Origin: Phycisphaerae bacterium | GTDB lineage: Bacteria; Planctomycetota; Phycisphaerae; Phycisphaerales; UBA1924 | Reading direction: 5' to 3' | Assembly: GCA_016794945.1 (NCBI GenBank) | Contig: JAEUIX010000217.1 | Span: forward strand, 1-23,341 | DNA: 23,341 bases | In this document: positions 1 to 7,061 of the stretch, in pieces | Layout: each line of letters starts with the position of its first letter | Position numbering within the stretch: the stretch's first letter is position 1 | Notes under the pieces: generated by a model | Seen by the model: only the letters and a program-made list of their open reading frames with translations | Told to the model about the DNA's origin: nothing | The model's database searches: none | Program-made: the position numbers and the translations under genes

Positions 1-417
1 GATCTTCTCGAGGTCGCGGTACATGGCGCGCGCATCGCGGACGATGGCGCGGGTCTCCTCCACGGGCCGATCGGCGAGCACCAACCTCCCGTACCGCACC
101 GAGCGCAGGCCGTCCTCTCCGGCCCGGGCGGCCCGGGCGACTTCGTCAAGCAGCGATCGGCACGCCTCGGCGCGGCGCTCGACGCTGGGGCTGGCGAACC
201 AGCCGGGCAGCGCGACGGGGGCGACGGGGGCCTCGACCTGCTGGAGCGAAAGACCGAACCGCCCCGGGAAGACCTCGCCCAGCACGACCCACAGGCCCAC
301 CAGCACGTAGAGCGCGATGACGCCCAGGGCCGCCACCGCCACGCGGTTGCGCAGGAACTTCCTCGTGCCGCGGGCGGCCAGGGCGGATCGTGCTGCTGCG
401 GCGGCGCGGGCGATCAT
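1..417 (-). CDS. OppC-type ABC transporter permease, N-terminal part (cut at window edge)
   Basis: Seen: the ATG at 417-415 overlaps the TGA of the upstream permease gene (ATGA), so the two are translationally coupled. The 139 visible codons are open to the left edge. They encode a basic N-terminus (RKFLRN), one clear membrane helix at about residues 23-44 (VAVAALGVIALYVLVGLWVV) and then about 95 soluble, charged residues with no second helix. Known: OppC/DppC permeases begin with one helix followed by a periplasmic segment before the five-helix transport core with the EAA loop. Inference: this is the second permease subunit of the peptide-type importer encoded by the next two genes. The EAA motif and the other helices lie outside the window, so the call rests on position after an OppB-type gene and on the N-terminal topology. 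The long soluble stretch after the first helix is unusual for the family. Confidence 0.75.
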   Translation of the reverse strand, partial: MIARAAAAARSALAARGTRKFLRNRVAVAALGVIALYVLVGLWVVLGEVFPGRFGLSLQQVEAPVAPVALPGWFASPSVERRAEACRSLLDEVARAARAGEDGLRSVRYGRLVLADRPVEETRAIVRDARAMYRDLEKI

Positions 418-1382
418 GCGAGCCTCACGCGGGGATCGACCAGCGCGTACAGCACGTCGGTCAGGATGTTGGTGACGATGAACAGCAGGGCGAAGACGGC
501 GGTGAACGCCTGGATGATCGGGAAGTCCTTGTTGCTCAGGGCGTCGATCAGCAGCTTGCCCATGCCGGGGATCCGGAACTGGTACTCCATGACGATGGAA
601 CCCGTGACCAGGAACGGCACGGTGATCATGATCCGGGTGATGACCGGGATCATGGCGTTCTTGAGCATGTGGACGAACATGATGCGGGCCCGCCCGGCGC
701 CCTTGGCGCGGGCGGTGGTCACGTAGTCGCGCCCGGTCTCCTCCACGAACACCGCGCGGTAGAAGCGGGCGTCGTACCCCATGCCGACGAGCACGCCGAT
801 GAGCACCGGCAGCGCGCAGTAGGTAACCCAGTTGCCCAGGCCCGGCTCGTAGCCGTTGCTGGCAAGCACCTCCGACCCGGCCAGCGCGTTGATCCACCCC
901 CGGAACAGCGACTGGCCGACGACGATGAACACCACGACGCTGATGCTCATGCCCAGCACCACGAAGAACATGAGCAGACGGTCCGGCCATCGGCCGCGGC
1001 AGTACGCCGAGATCATGCCCACCGTGATCGCGACGATGCTGGTGAGCACCAGGGTGGGCACCGTGACAGCGACGGTGGGGCCGATGGCCCCCGCGAGCTT
1101 CTTACCCACGTCGTCGGACTCGTACTGCCACGATCGGTACGGCCGGTCCGCCGAGCCGAAGTCGAGCGTCGCGATGCGGCGCAGGAAGTCGGCGTACTGA
1201 ACCAGGAACGGCCGATCGAGCCCCATCGATTTGCGCTTGAGCTCGACGGTCTCGGCCGTCGCGTTCTTGCCCAGGTACGCCGCGACGGGGTCGTTGATGC
1301 GCAGCGCCGCCATGACGATGAAAATGATGCCCAGGTAGACCGGGATCGCGTAGAGCAGGCGTCGCAGGACGAAGGTCCACAT
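414..1382 (-). CDS. OppB/DppB-type ABC transporter permease
   Basis: A 322-residue inner-membrane permease of the peptide/nickel importer family (BPD_transp_1). Seen: the N-terminus MWTFVLRRLLYAIPVYLGII is the usual OppB opening helix. It is followed by the periplasmic segment with GLDRPFLVQYADFLRR, further hydrophobic segments (about residues 102-126, 136-158, 186-202, 246-268, 288-312) and an EAA-like loop DYVTTARAKGAG at about 219-230, which docks on the ATPase. The C-terminus YALVDPRVRLA is also typical. The length matches the family. The gene starts 83 nt after the binding-protein stop and its TGA overlaps the next permease's ATG. Inference: it forms the heterodimeric channel with the OppC-type partner. 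Substrate (peptide, nickel, sugar acid) cannot be told from sequence, and the ATPases are not in the window. Confidence 0.93.
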   Translation of the reverse strand: MWTFVLRRLLYAIPVYLGIIFIVMAALRINDPVAAYLGKNATAETVELKRKSMGLDRPFLVQYADFLRRIATLDFGSADRPYRSWQYESDDVGKKLAGAIGPTVAVTVPTLVLTSIVAITVGMISAYCRGRWPDRLLMFFVVLGMSISVVVFIVVGQSLFRGWINALAGSEVLASNGYEPGLGNWVTYCALPVLIGVLVGMGYDARFYRAVFVEETGRDYVTTARAKGAGRARIMFVHMLKNAMIPVITRIMITVPFLVTGSIVMEYQFRIPGMGKLLIDALSNKDFPIIQAFTAVFALLFIVTNILTDVLYALVDPRVRLA

Positions 1383-1409
1383 GGAACGGGCGGCCTCGGC
1401 GGACGGACG

Positions 1410-1427
1410 CGCCGGCGAGCGCCGGCG
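1410..1427 (-). repeat. Intercistronic GC-rich hairpin between binding-protein and permease genes
   Basis: Seen: a perfect 7-bp inverted repeat (CGCCGGC / GCCGGCG) with a 4-nt loop lies in the 83-nt gap between the binding-protein stop and the permease start. There is no following T-run on the minus strand. Known: in several ABC operons (for example malE-malF) intercistronic stem-loops protect the upstream message, so the binding protein is made in excess over the permease. Inference: a similar role is plausible, but in DNA this GC-rich a 7-bp stem can also arise by chance. Confidence 0.3.
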
Positions 1428-1465
1428 GGGTGCAGGAGCCTAGCGGCAACGGCCGGCGGCGGCGG

Positions 1466-3382
1466 TCAGCGGGACCGCCTGGAGTCGTCCACGTCGAGGT
1501 ACTTCAGCCAGTTGTAGAAGTCCTCGCTGGGCTTGAAGTTCTTCAGCCAGGGGTTGGACAGGTAGTACCGCGTCCGGCCCATCGAGCCGACGTACGCCGC
1601 GTCGCGGATCGTCATGTCGCGCAGCTGCTCCATGAGCGCCGTCCGCTCCGGGCCGGGTTTCATGACCAGGATCCGTCGGTAGATCTCGTCGTACTCCGGG
1701 CGGTTGTAGTTGAAGTGGTTGGCGCCCGGGGCGGCGTTGGGTCCGTAGAACATGGCCAGGTTGTTCTCGGCGTCGGGGTAGTCGGTGCCCCAGGCGAAGG
1801 TGAACATCTGGGTGCGCTTGTTGTTGGTGGCCTCGATGAGCTCGGAAAAATCCACGAACCGGGGGTTGATGCGCACGCCGATGCGGGCGAGTTGGCGGAT
1901 GAACATCTGCATCTGCTCGGCGTTGTTGCCGCCCTTGGAGGAGTAGAGCGTGATCTCGGGCAGCCCTTTGCCGTCGGGGAAGCCGGCTTCGGCCAGCAGC
2001 CGCTTGGCGCGGGCCAGGTCGGGCCCCCGGTTCGAAACCGGCGCCTCGCCGTCGGGCGGGAAGCCGTCGAGGCCCGGGGGAATGGGTCCGTCGAAGATGG
2101 TGTTCAGGCCGTTGTAGAACGCGTCGTTGATCTCCTGAATGTCCATGGCCAGGCAGATGGCCTGGCGGAGCTTGATGCGCTCGGGCGTGTAGCCGCCGAG
2201 CACCTTGTCCTCCAAGTTGAACCCGATGAAGATGAAGTCCAGCAGAGGCACCGCCTGGGCCACGACGCCGCGCCGCGCGAACTCGTCGCGGAGCTTCTGC
2301 GTCCGCTTGATGTACGCCTGCTCGAAGTACTCGGCGGGAACCTGCACGAAGCCGAGCTTGCCGTCCATGAAATCCTGCCACATCGCCGGGTCTGGCACGT
2401 AAAAGGTGATCTCGACGCGGTCCAGAATCGGCAGCCGCTGGCCCGCCGGCTTGTCCAGCCCCAGCGCCGCGTCCTCGGGCATGTGCTCGGCGGGGTAGCG
2501 CTGGTCGTAGTAGTTCGGGTTGCGGTGCAGGATCATCTGCTGGCCCGGCACCCAGTCGGCCTCCCGCGCCAGGATGAACGGCCCCGTGCCCACGGGGTGC
2601 TTGCCCAGCGTGTCCCCGTACCGCTCCACCGCCTCGCGCGCCACGATGCTCGTCTGGAACATCGACAGCACCCAGCCGAACCGCACCACCGGCCGCTTGA
2701 GCACCACCTGGAACTCGCGCTCGCCGACGGCGCGGAAACCCTCGATCGGCGCGGCGTAATCGAACTTCTGGCCCTTGGACACCCGCTCGGCCTGCGCCGC
2801 CTTGTACTCATCCAGGCCGACGATCGTGTCGGCCAGCACCCAGAAGTTCTCGTACTCGTACGCAGGGTCCGCCAGCCGGCGCCAGGAGTAGAACACATCC
2901 TCGCTGGTGACCGTCCGCCCCTTGCCGCCCGGGAAGCACGGGTCGTCGTGGAACCGCGCATCGGGCCGGAGCTTGAACGACCAGACCTGCGTGCCGTCGG
3001 GACGGTCCTCGACCTTGGGCATCTCCGCCAGCAGCAGCGGCTCGGACAGTTCGGCGTAGTCCCTCGGGCGATCCACGCGCTTGAGGTACTTGATCTGCAG
3101 CAGCGTCTCGTACACCTGACTGATGGCGAAGTTGTCGTACGTCGTCGAGCCCTTCGCCGGGTCCAGGTTCTTCGGTCCGTCGGTGCGGATCGGGATGCGG
3201 GCGATCTTCTGAGGTGCGGCCGGCTGGGCCAGGGCGGTCGACGCCGCGCCCGGCAGGACGCACAACGCAACCGCCGCCGCGACGGCCGCCAGCACGCCCA
3301 GCCGCACGCGGCCCGGGCGAGCCTCACGGCCAGCAATTCGAGGATCGTCAACTCCCCCACTGCTCAACGGGACATGGCGCAT
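1466..3382 (-). CDS. ABC transporter substrate-binding protein, SBP_bac_5 (peptide/nickel) family
   Basis: A secreted solute-binding protein of 638 residues. Seen: the chosen ATG at 3382 has GGAG about 9 nt upstream and gives a Sec signal peptide, with basic RPGRVRLG, a hydrophobic core at about 28-50 and ALA before Gln53 as likely signal peptidase I site. An in-frame ATG at 3613 would add 77 low-complexity residues ahead of the signal and is unlikely. Mature-domain hallmarks of the family include LDPAKGSTTYDNFAISQVYE near the N-terminus, KLRPDARFHDDP, an HPVGTGPF motif and QAICLAMDIQEIN. It is longer than the usual 500-550 residues. It is the first gene of a minus-strand operon with the OppB- and OppC-type permeases and should deliver the solute to them. 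The ligand cannot be predicted. No lipobox cysteine is seen, so the protein is probably soluble or held by the permeases. Confidence 0.93.
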   Translation of the reverse strand: MRHVPLSSGGVDDPRIAGREARPGRVRLGVLAAVAAAVALCVLPGAASTALAQPAAPQKIARIPIRTDGPKNLDPAKGSTTYDNFAISQVYETLLQIKYLKRVDRPRDYAELSEPLLLAEMPKVEDRPDGTQVWSFKLRPDARFHDDPCFPGGKGRTVTSEDVFYSWRRLADPAYEYENFWVLADTIVGLDEYKAAQAERVSKGQKFDYAAPIEGFRAVGEREFQVVLKRPVVRFGWVLSMFQTSIVAREAVERYGDTLGKHPVGTGPFILAREADWVPGQQMILHRNPNYYDQRYPAEHMPEDAALGLDKPAGQRLPILDRVEITFYVPDPAMWQDFMDGKLGFVQVPAEYFEQAYIKRTQKLRDEFARRGVVAQAVPLLDFIFIGFNLEDKVLGGYTPERIKLRQAICLAMDIQEINDAFYNGLNTIFDGPIPPGLDGFPPDGEAPVSNRGPDLARAKRLLAEAGFPDGKGLPEITLYSSKGGNNAEQMQMFIRQLARIGVRINPRFVDFSELIEATNNKRTQMFTFAWGTDYPDAENNLAMFYGPNAAPGANHFNYNRPEYDEIYRRILVMKPGPERTALMEQLRDMTIRDAAYVGSMGRTRYYLSNPWLKNFKPSEDFYNWLKYLDVDDSRRSR

Positions 3383-3600
3383 CGGGCGGGCTCCGGACAA
3401 ACAGAAGGTCGGTCGGGCGCTGGTCGGTGCCGTCGCACCCGGACCCGCGCCGGCACAGCGTAGTACGGGCTGAGGCGGGTTCCGGATGCCGCGGGGAGGG
3501 GCCGAACCACCGATTCCGGGCCGCGGCGCGTGGAAATCGCCCCGCCGCCTTCCCAAGGAGCCTTCGCCCGGCGACAATGCCGGGACCAGGGAGCACGCGC
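3383..3600. promoter_or_regulatory. Divergent intergenic region (218 nt), no clear promoter
   Basis: This gap separates the minus-strand binding-protein gene from the plus-strand lipoprotein gene, so it must hold at least two promoters. I can see the ribosome-binding sites (GGAG for the minus gene; AGGGAG at 3588-3593 for the plus gene, 7 nt from its ATG). I cannot see a convincing -35/-10 pair, operator palindrome or riboswitch-like structure. Confidence 0.35.
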
Positions 3601-4569
3601 ATGCGCACGGCAACGAACGGCTGGATTCCGCGGCGGACGATCGCCGCGGTTGGCGTCCTCATCGGCGTTGTGTTCGCCGGCGCGCTGGGCGGCTGCGTGT
3701 GGGACCCCGCGCCGTTCCGCGAGGCCAAGGCGATCACCGCCCCCGCGCCCGCGGCCAACGCGCCGCTGGTGGTCGAGACACGCAACGGCAACGTCTCGGT
3801 CGAGCGCGCGCCGGTCAACGAACTGAAGGTCAGCGGCGAGGTGCGGGCGCAGACCCAGGAGCGAGCCCGCGACGCCCAGGTCACGGTCTCCAACCGCGCC
3901 GACGGAGCGGTGGTCGTCAGCGTGCAGTGGCCCGAGGGCGAGGCCCGCAACGGCGAGGGCGCCACGCTGAACGTCCAGGTGCCCACCGCCTGGGGCAACG
4001 CGGGGGCGACCGTGCGCACCAACAACGGCTCCATCCGCCTGGCCAAACTGGGCGGACCGGCCGACATCCGCACCAGCAACGGCGCCGTCGAGGTGAGCGA
4101 TCACGACGGCACGGTCACCGCCCGATCGAGCAACGGCAGCATCACGCTGGACTTCGTCGAGGGCGCCGTCGACGCCGAGACCAGCAACGGCCGCATCACG
4201 GTCACCGACGCCGCGGGGCCCGTCCGCACGGCGACGAGCAACGGGCGGGTCCGCGTGGTGCTGACGGGCGACAACGCCGGGCCGGTGGACGTGCGCACCA
4301 GCAACGGCGCGGTCACCGTGCTGGTCGGCCAGGCCTTCGCCGGCGAGCTGTCGGTCTCCACCAGCAACGGCAGCATCACCCTGGACGAAGCCCTGGGCGG
4401 CGCGGCGAAGGTGGTGGACAAAAGCCGGCGCAGCGCCAAGGTGCGCTTCGGCACCGAGGGCTCGCCCGCCGCGGCCTCAACGGTCAAGACCAGCAACGGC
4501 TCGGTGCAGATCGGCCCCGCGCCCAAGGACACCCGCGGCAACGCCGTCGGCGGGGGACAGGGTTCCTAG
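3601..4569 (+). CDS. DUF4097-type beta-solenoid lipoprotein with SNG repeats
   Basis: A 322-residue predicted lipoprotein of unknown function. Seen: the ATG is preceded by AGGGAG with a 7-nt spacer. The N-terminus has RR, a hydrophobic stretch (about 14-30) and a lipobox LGGC with the acylatable Cys32. The mature part is rich in short repeated strands of the form T-S-N-G-x-[IV]-x-[VL]. The Asn-Gly pairs are spaced 18, 18, 18, 18, 21 and 21 residues apart. This fits the DUF4097 (putative adhesin) family, which folds as a beta-helix with one strand-turn unit per rung. The C-terminus is Gly/Asn-rich and probably disordered. Its stop lies 67 nt before tRNA-Arg, and it stands alone on its strand. 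Role: cell-envelope structure or sensing is only a guess; DUF4097 proteins are often near anti-sigma or bactofilin genes, which are absent here. Confidence 0.85.
   Translation: MRTATNGWIPRRTIAAVGVLIGVVFAGALGGCVWDPAPFREAKAITAPAPAANAPLVVETRNGNVSVERAPVNELKVSGEVRAQTQERARDAQVTVSNRADGAVVVSVQWPEGEARNGEGATLNVQVPTAWGNAGATVRTNNGSIRLAKLGGPADIRTSNGAVEVSDHDGTVTARSSNGSITLDFVEGAVDAETSNGRITVTDAAGPVRTATSNGRVRVVLTGDNAGPVDVRTSNGAVTVLVGQAFAGELSVSTSNGSITLDEALGGAAKVVDKSRRSAKVRFGTEGSPAAASTVKTSNGSVQIGPAPKDTRGNAVGGGQGS
4015..4500 (+). repeat. In-gene periodic SNG repeat (54-nt then 63-nt period)
   Basis: Seen: eight copies of a repeat centred on [T/S/N]-[S/N]-N-G, mostly written ACCAGCAACGGC in DNA. The Asn codons start at 4024, 4078, 4132, 4186, 4240, 4303, 4366 and 4495. 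Spacing is exactly 54 nt four times, then 63 nt twice, then 129 nt, which suggests one missing or decayed unit. A weaker copy (RNG) starts at 3781. The exact periods and shared codons point to internal duplication of one beta-solenoid rung. Confidence 0.85.
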
Positions 4570-4636
4570 GCCGCGAGCCCGAACCCGCCGCCGAACGCGG
4601 GCGCGCCCGACACCGGCCGGCGTAAACTCCGGGCGT

Positions 4637-4710
4637 GCCCGGGTAGCTCAGCTGGATAGAGCAGCGCTTTCCTAAAGCGCAGGTCGCACGTTCGAATCGT
4701 GTCCCGGGTG
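4637..4710 (+). tRNA. tRNA-Arg (anticodon CCU)
   Basis: Seen: a complete cloverleaf can be drawn. The acceptor stem pairs 4637-4643 with 4703-4709 (one G-U at the end), the D arm has GCTC/GAGC with the AGCTGGATA loop, and the anticodon stem is GCGCT/AGCGC around loop TTCCTAA (anticodon at 4671-4673, CCU). The T arm is GCACG/CGTGT around TTCGAAT. The discriminator base is G73 at 4710. The 3' CCA is not encoded and must be added by CCA nucleotidyltransferase. The tRNA reads AGG codons. A TAAACT box at 4623-4628 could be its -10 element, but no convincing -35 was found. The 3' end abuts, and possibly overlaps, the following FRG-domain gene. Confidence 0.96.
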
Positions 4711-4713
4711 TTC

Positions 4714-5604
4714 GTGAACCCCACGTATTGGCACTCAGAGTCGCAGTACGACTTGGACCATGCTTGGCCGGCCCACCGGGTCCACACGATTGACGAACTT
4801 CTCGAGTGGTTGGGCCGGATGAACAGACAGGGGATCGCCTGGCGAGGCGTCGATGGCGACTTCGTTTCGTTGGTGCCCGCGGTGTTTCGGCGTGGGCCCG
4901 TCTCCCTCGAAGCTGAACACCGCTTGGTCTGCGAGTTCGTTGACCAGGCGTATGACTTGCTCACTAAGCCCGAGAGGGTCCGTGTTGACCGATCAAGGGA
5001 ACGCTGGGGCAGATCGCTCAATTTTGGATCGATCTTCGTTGCCCAGCACCGCGAGGTGCCGACGCGCGGGCTCGACTGGACAGACAATCCAGAGGTTGCA
5101 CTTCATTTCGCAATGGGCTGCGATAGATCGCGTTGCGAACAACCGGGTCGCGAGGTAAGGCGTGATGCTTGGGTTTGGTGGCTAAACGCCGCAGAGCTTG
5201 ACAGTCGCGTCAGCGGGCTTTGGCAGCCCCTCGGCGTGTTGCCGGAGCGTGCCCCTGATGCGCTGGAGCGCGACCTCGGCTCAAATTTCGAGTCCTTCGG
5301 CACGAAACGATGGATCACCGCGCTGCGGTTCGATGACCTGGAGAACGATCGACCGATGCGGCAGGCGGCGTGGAGCATATACACATCCGCGAGTTACCCG
5401 CACTACGACCGGCTACTTCATGGTCTGGGGATAGAAAAATGCGGACGCCTCATCATTCCCGCAAGCTTGCGACCGAAGGTCTGGGCCTTCCTTGAAGGAC
5501 GCGGGATCAATGACAAGCAGCTCGGGCTGATTCCCGACGCAGCGCAGGATGTTGCGATCAAGATCCGCCGTGCTTGGGAAGAAGGCCGCCAGACACTGGC
5601 GTGA
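4714..5604 (+). CDS. FRG-domain protein starting at the 3' end of tRNA-Arg
   Basis: About 296 residues. Seen: the hallmark FRG features, IAWRG near residue 43, LVPAVFRR, and the signature QHREVPTRGLDWTDNPEVAL at about 111-130. A C-terminal RLIIPASLRPKVWAFLEGRG with downstream LGLIPD is also typical of FRG proteins. No membrane helix or signal is seen, so it should be cytoplasmic. In-frame starts are GTG at 4699 and 4708 (inside the tRNA) and GTG at 4714; none has a visible ribosome-binding site, and the first ATG falls inside the domain. I chose 4714 because it lies outside the mature tRNA. Hand-counted GC over 4741-5520 is about 61 %, below its neighbours, and codon use is looser, which suggests recent acquisition. 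Known: FRG proteins are scattered among mobile and defence-associated loci, with biochemical function largely unknown. No partner gene is present here. Confidence 0.85.
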   Translation: MNPTYWHSESQYDLDHAWPAHRVHTIDELLEWLGRMNRQGIAWRGVDGDFVSLVPAVFRRGPVSLEAEHRLVCEFVDQAYDLLTKPERVRVDRSRERWGRSLNFGSIFVAQHREVPTRGLDWTDNPEVALHFAMGCDRSRCEQPGREVRRDAWVWWLNAAELDSRVSGLWQPLGVLPERAPDALERDLGSNFESFGTKRWITALRFDDLENDRPMRQAAWSIYTSASYPHYDRLLHGLGIEKCGRLIIPASLRPKVWAFLEGRGINDKQLGLIPDAAQDVAIKIRRAWEEGRQTLA

Positions 5605-5643
5605 ATCGGGATGCGGTGCCCTTGAGACGAGGTCGACTGAACC

Positions 5644-6822
5644 TTACCGCCCCATCGCCGCGATCACCTTGCGCAGCGCCTGCTCGACGGTCGCGAAGTG
5701 CTCGTCGGTCAGGCCGTGGTGCATCGGCAGGCTGAAGACCTGCGTCGCCAGCTTCTCGGCGACCGGCCAGGGCTTCTGCCCGGCCAGGAAGGCCTTGAAC
5801 GCCGGCTGGTTGTTCAGCGAGCGCGGGTAGTGCACCGCCGTCGGCACGCCCTCGGCCCCCAGGGCCTTGATGAACTCGTCGCGCGTGCAGCGCACCGTCG
5901 CCAGGTCGAGCTTCACCGTGTACAGGTGGTACGCGCTGACCGCCCCCGCCGTCGCCGCCAGCGGCGTCAGCCCGCGGATGCCCGACAGCATCGCGTCGTA
6001 CCGCCGGGCCGCGGCGCGCCGGGCGTCGGTCTCGCGCTGCAGGCGGTCGAGCCGCGAGCAGCCGATGGCCCCGGCCATGTCGTTCATGCGGTAGTTGTAC
6101 CCCACGCTCTCGTGCAGGTACTTGTCGGTCTCGCCGTGCGAGCGCAGCAACTTGATCTTCGTCGCCAGGGCGTCGTCGTTGCACGTCACCATGCCGCCCT
6201 CGCCGGTGGCCAGGTTCTTGGTCGCGTAGAACGAGTAGGTCACCGCGTCGCCGAACTGGCCGATGCCCTTGCCCTTGTAGATCGCCAGGTGCGCCTGGGC
6301 CGCGTCGTACACCACCTTGAGGTTGTGCGACTTGGCCAGCGCCTGCACCCCGTCGATGTCCACGGGGCAGCCGTACATGTGGGTGGCGGCGATGCCCCGG
6401 GTCCGGGGCGTGATGCGCCGGGCGGCGTCGGCCACGTCGATCTGGCCCGTGGTCTCGTCGGCGTCCACGAAGATCGGCCGGCAGCCGCGGGCCACCAGCA
6501 TGCTGGCGGTGGCGATGTACGACCAGCAGGGCACGAGGATGTCGTCGCCCCGCTCGAACAGCGGTTCGTAGGCCAGCTGCAGGGCGCAGGTGCCGTTGGC
6601 GCAGGTCATGGCGTGCCGGGCGTGGGAGAGCTCGGCCATGCGGGTCTCGAGCTCGGCGCACTTGGACGCGGCACGGAGCATGCCCGACCGCAGCACCTTG
6701 TTCACCGCCTCGATGTCGGCCTCCTGCAGGCCCGGGAGCATGAACGGGACGGGCGTGCGGGAAACGGGCGAGCCGCCGTTGATGGCGAGCGGGCCGTGAG
6801 CGGGGGCGGCGACGGTGGTCAT
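5644..6822 (-). CDS. DegT/DnrJ/EryC1/StrS family PLP-dependent aminotransferase
   Basis: A 392-residue cytoplasmic PLP enzyme of fold type I. Seen: the ATG at 6822 has AGGAG (6832-6836) upstream with a 9-nt spacer; an upstream in-frame ATG at 6900 adds 26 poorly conserved residues and is less likely. Family motifs are the cofactor-binding CANGTCALQLA, the VDAD strand, VVYDAAQAHLA with Asp173 (pyridine nitrogen) and the Schiff-base lysine Lys202 in SFYATKNLATGEGG. SHGETDKYLHESVGYNYRMND precedes the substrate-binding region and PRSLNNQPAF closes it. Known: the family transfers amino groups from Glu or Gln to keto-sugars for O-antigens, glycans or antibiotics. Here no sugar-nucleotide gene is adjacent, so the exact substrate cannot be assigned. 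It is convergent with the FRG gene (39-nt gap) and divergent from the adaptor operon. Confidence 0.93.
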   Translation of the reverse strand: MTTVAAPAHGPLAINGGSPVSRTPVPFMLPGLQEADIEAVNKVLRSGMLRAASKCAELETRMAELSHARHAMTCANGTCALQLAYEPLFERGDDILVPCWSYIATASMLVARGCRPIFVDADETTGQIDVADAARRITPRTRGIAATHMYGCPVDIDGVQALAKSHNLKVVYDAAQAHLAIYKGKGIGQFGDAVTYSFYATKNLATGEGGMVTCNDDALATKIKLLRSHGETDKYLHESVGYNYRMNDMAGAIGCSRLDRLQRETDARRAAARRYDAMLSGIRGLTPLAATAGAVSAYHLYTVKLDLATVRCTRDEFIKALGAEGVPTAVHYPRSLNNQPAFKAFLAGQKPWPVAEKLATQVFSLPMHHGLTDEHFATVEQALRKVIAAMGR

Positions 6823-7061
6823 GAGCGCGGTCTCCTGCCCGCGGGCGCTGGTCGGCGGGCGTTGAGGCCAACGATAGCGCCGGCCCGGAGACCCGCCCAC
6901 GCCCGACGACCGTGTGTCAGGGCTTTGTGGGGTGCGGATCGCCCCCCGCGCCGACGCACCGGGAATCGGGATCGGCCCGCGCTTCCCGTGCGTATCGAAC
7001 GGCTCGCGGCCGGACGATCGGCCCCAATGCTCTGCTCGGGGGATCTCGGCGAGCGCCTTCT
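6823..7061. promoter_or_regulatory. Divergent intergenic region (239 nt)
   Basis: This region lies between the minus-strand aminotransferase and the plus-strand adaptor/SecA-like operon, so promoters for both should lie here. On the minus strand a TATCGT box (complement of 6871-6876) sits about 48 nt upstream of the aminotransferase ATG and could be a -10 element, with only a poor -35 match. Nothing convincing is seen for the plus strand. The reading frame is open on the plus strand from about 6912, but without family similarity. Confidence 0.3.

Noticed and set aside
1430..3463. Long plus-strand open frame of about 677 codons opposite the binding-protein gene
   Set aside because: It mirrors the minus-strand binding-protein gene, is rich in Arg/Val/His/Pro as expected of a GC-rich shadow frame, and shows no family motif.
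3383..3613. In-frame ATG at 3613 as start of the binding-protein gene
   Set aside because: It would place 77 low-complexity residues ahead of an otherwise normal signal peptide; ATG 3382 has a ribosome-binding site and gives a proper Sec signal.
4598..4609. 12-nt palindrome CGGGCGCGCCCG between the lipoprotein gene and tRNA-Arg
   Set aside because: Short GC palindromes are expected by chance at this GC content; no loop or T-run makes it a terminator, and nothing identifies an operator.
5605..6900. Second att-like copy of the tRNA-Arg 3' end
   Set aside because: Read by eye downstream of the FRG gene; no repeat of the T-arm/acceptor sequence was found.
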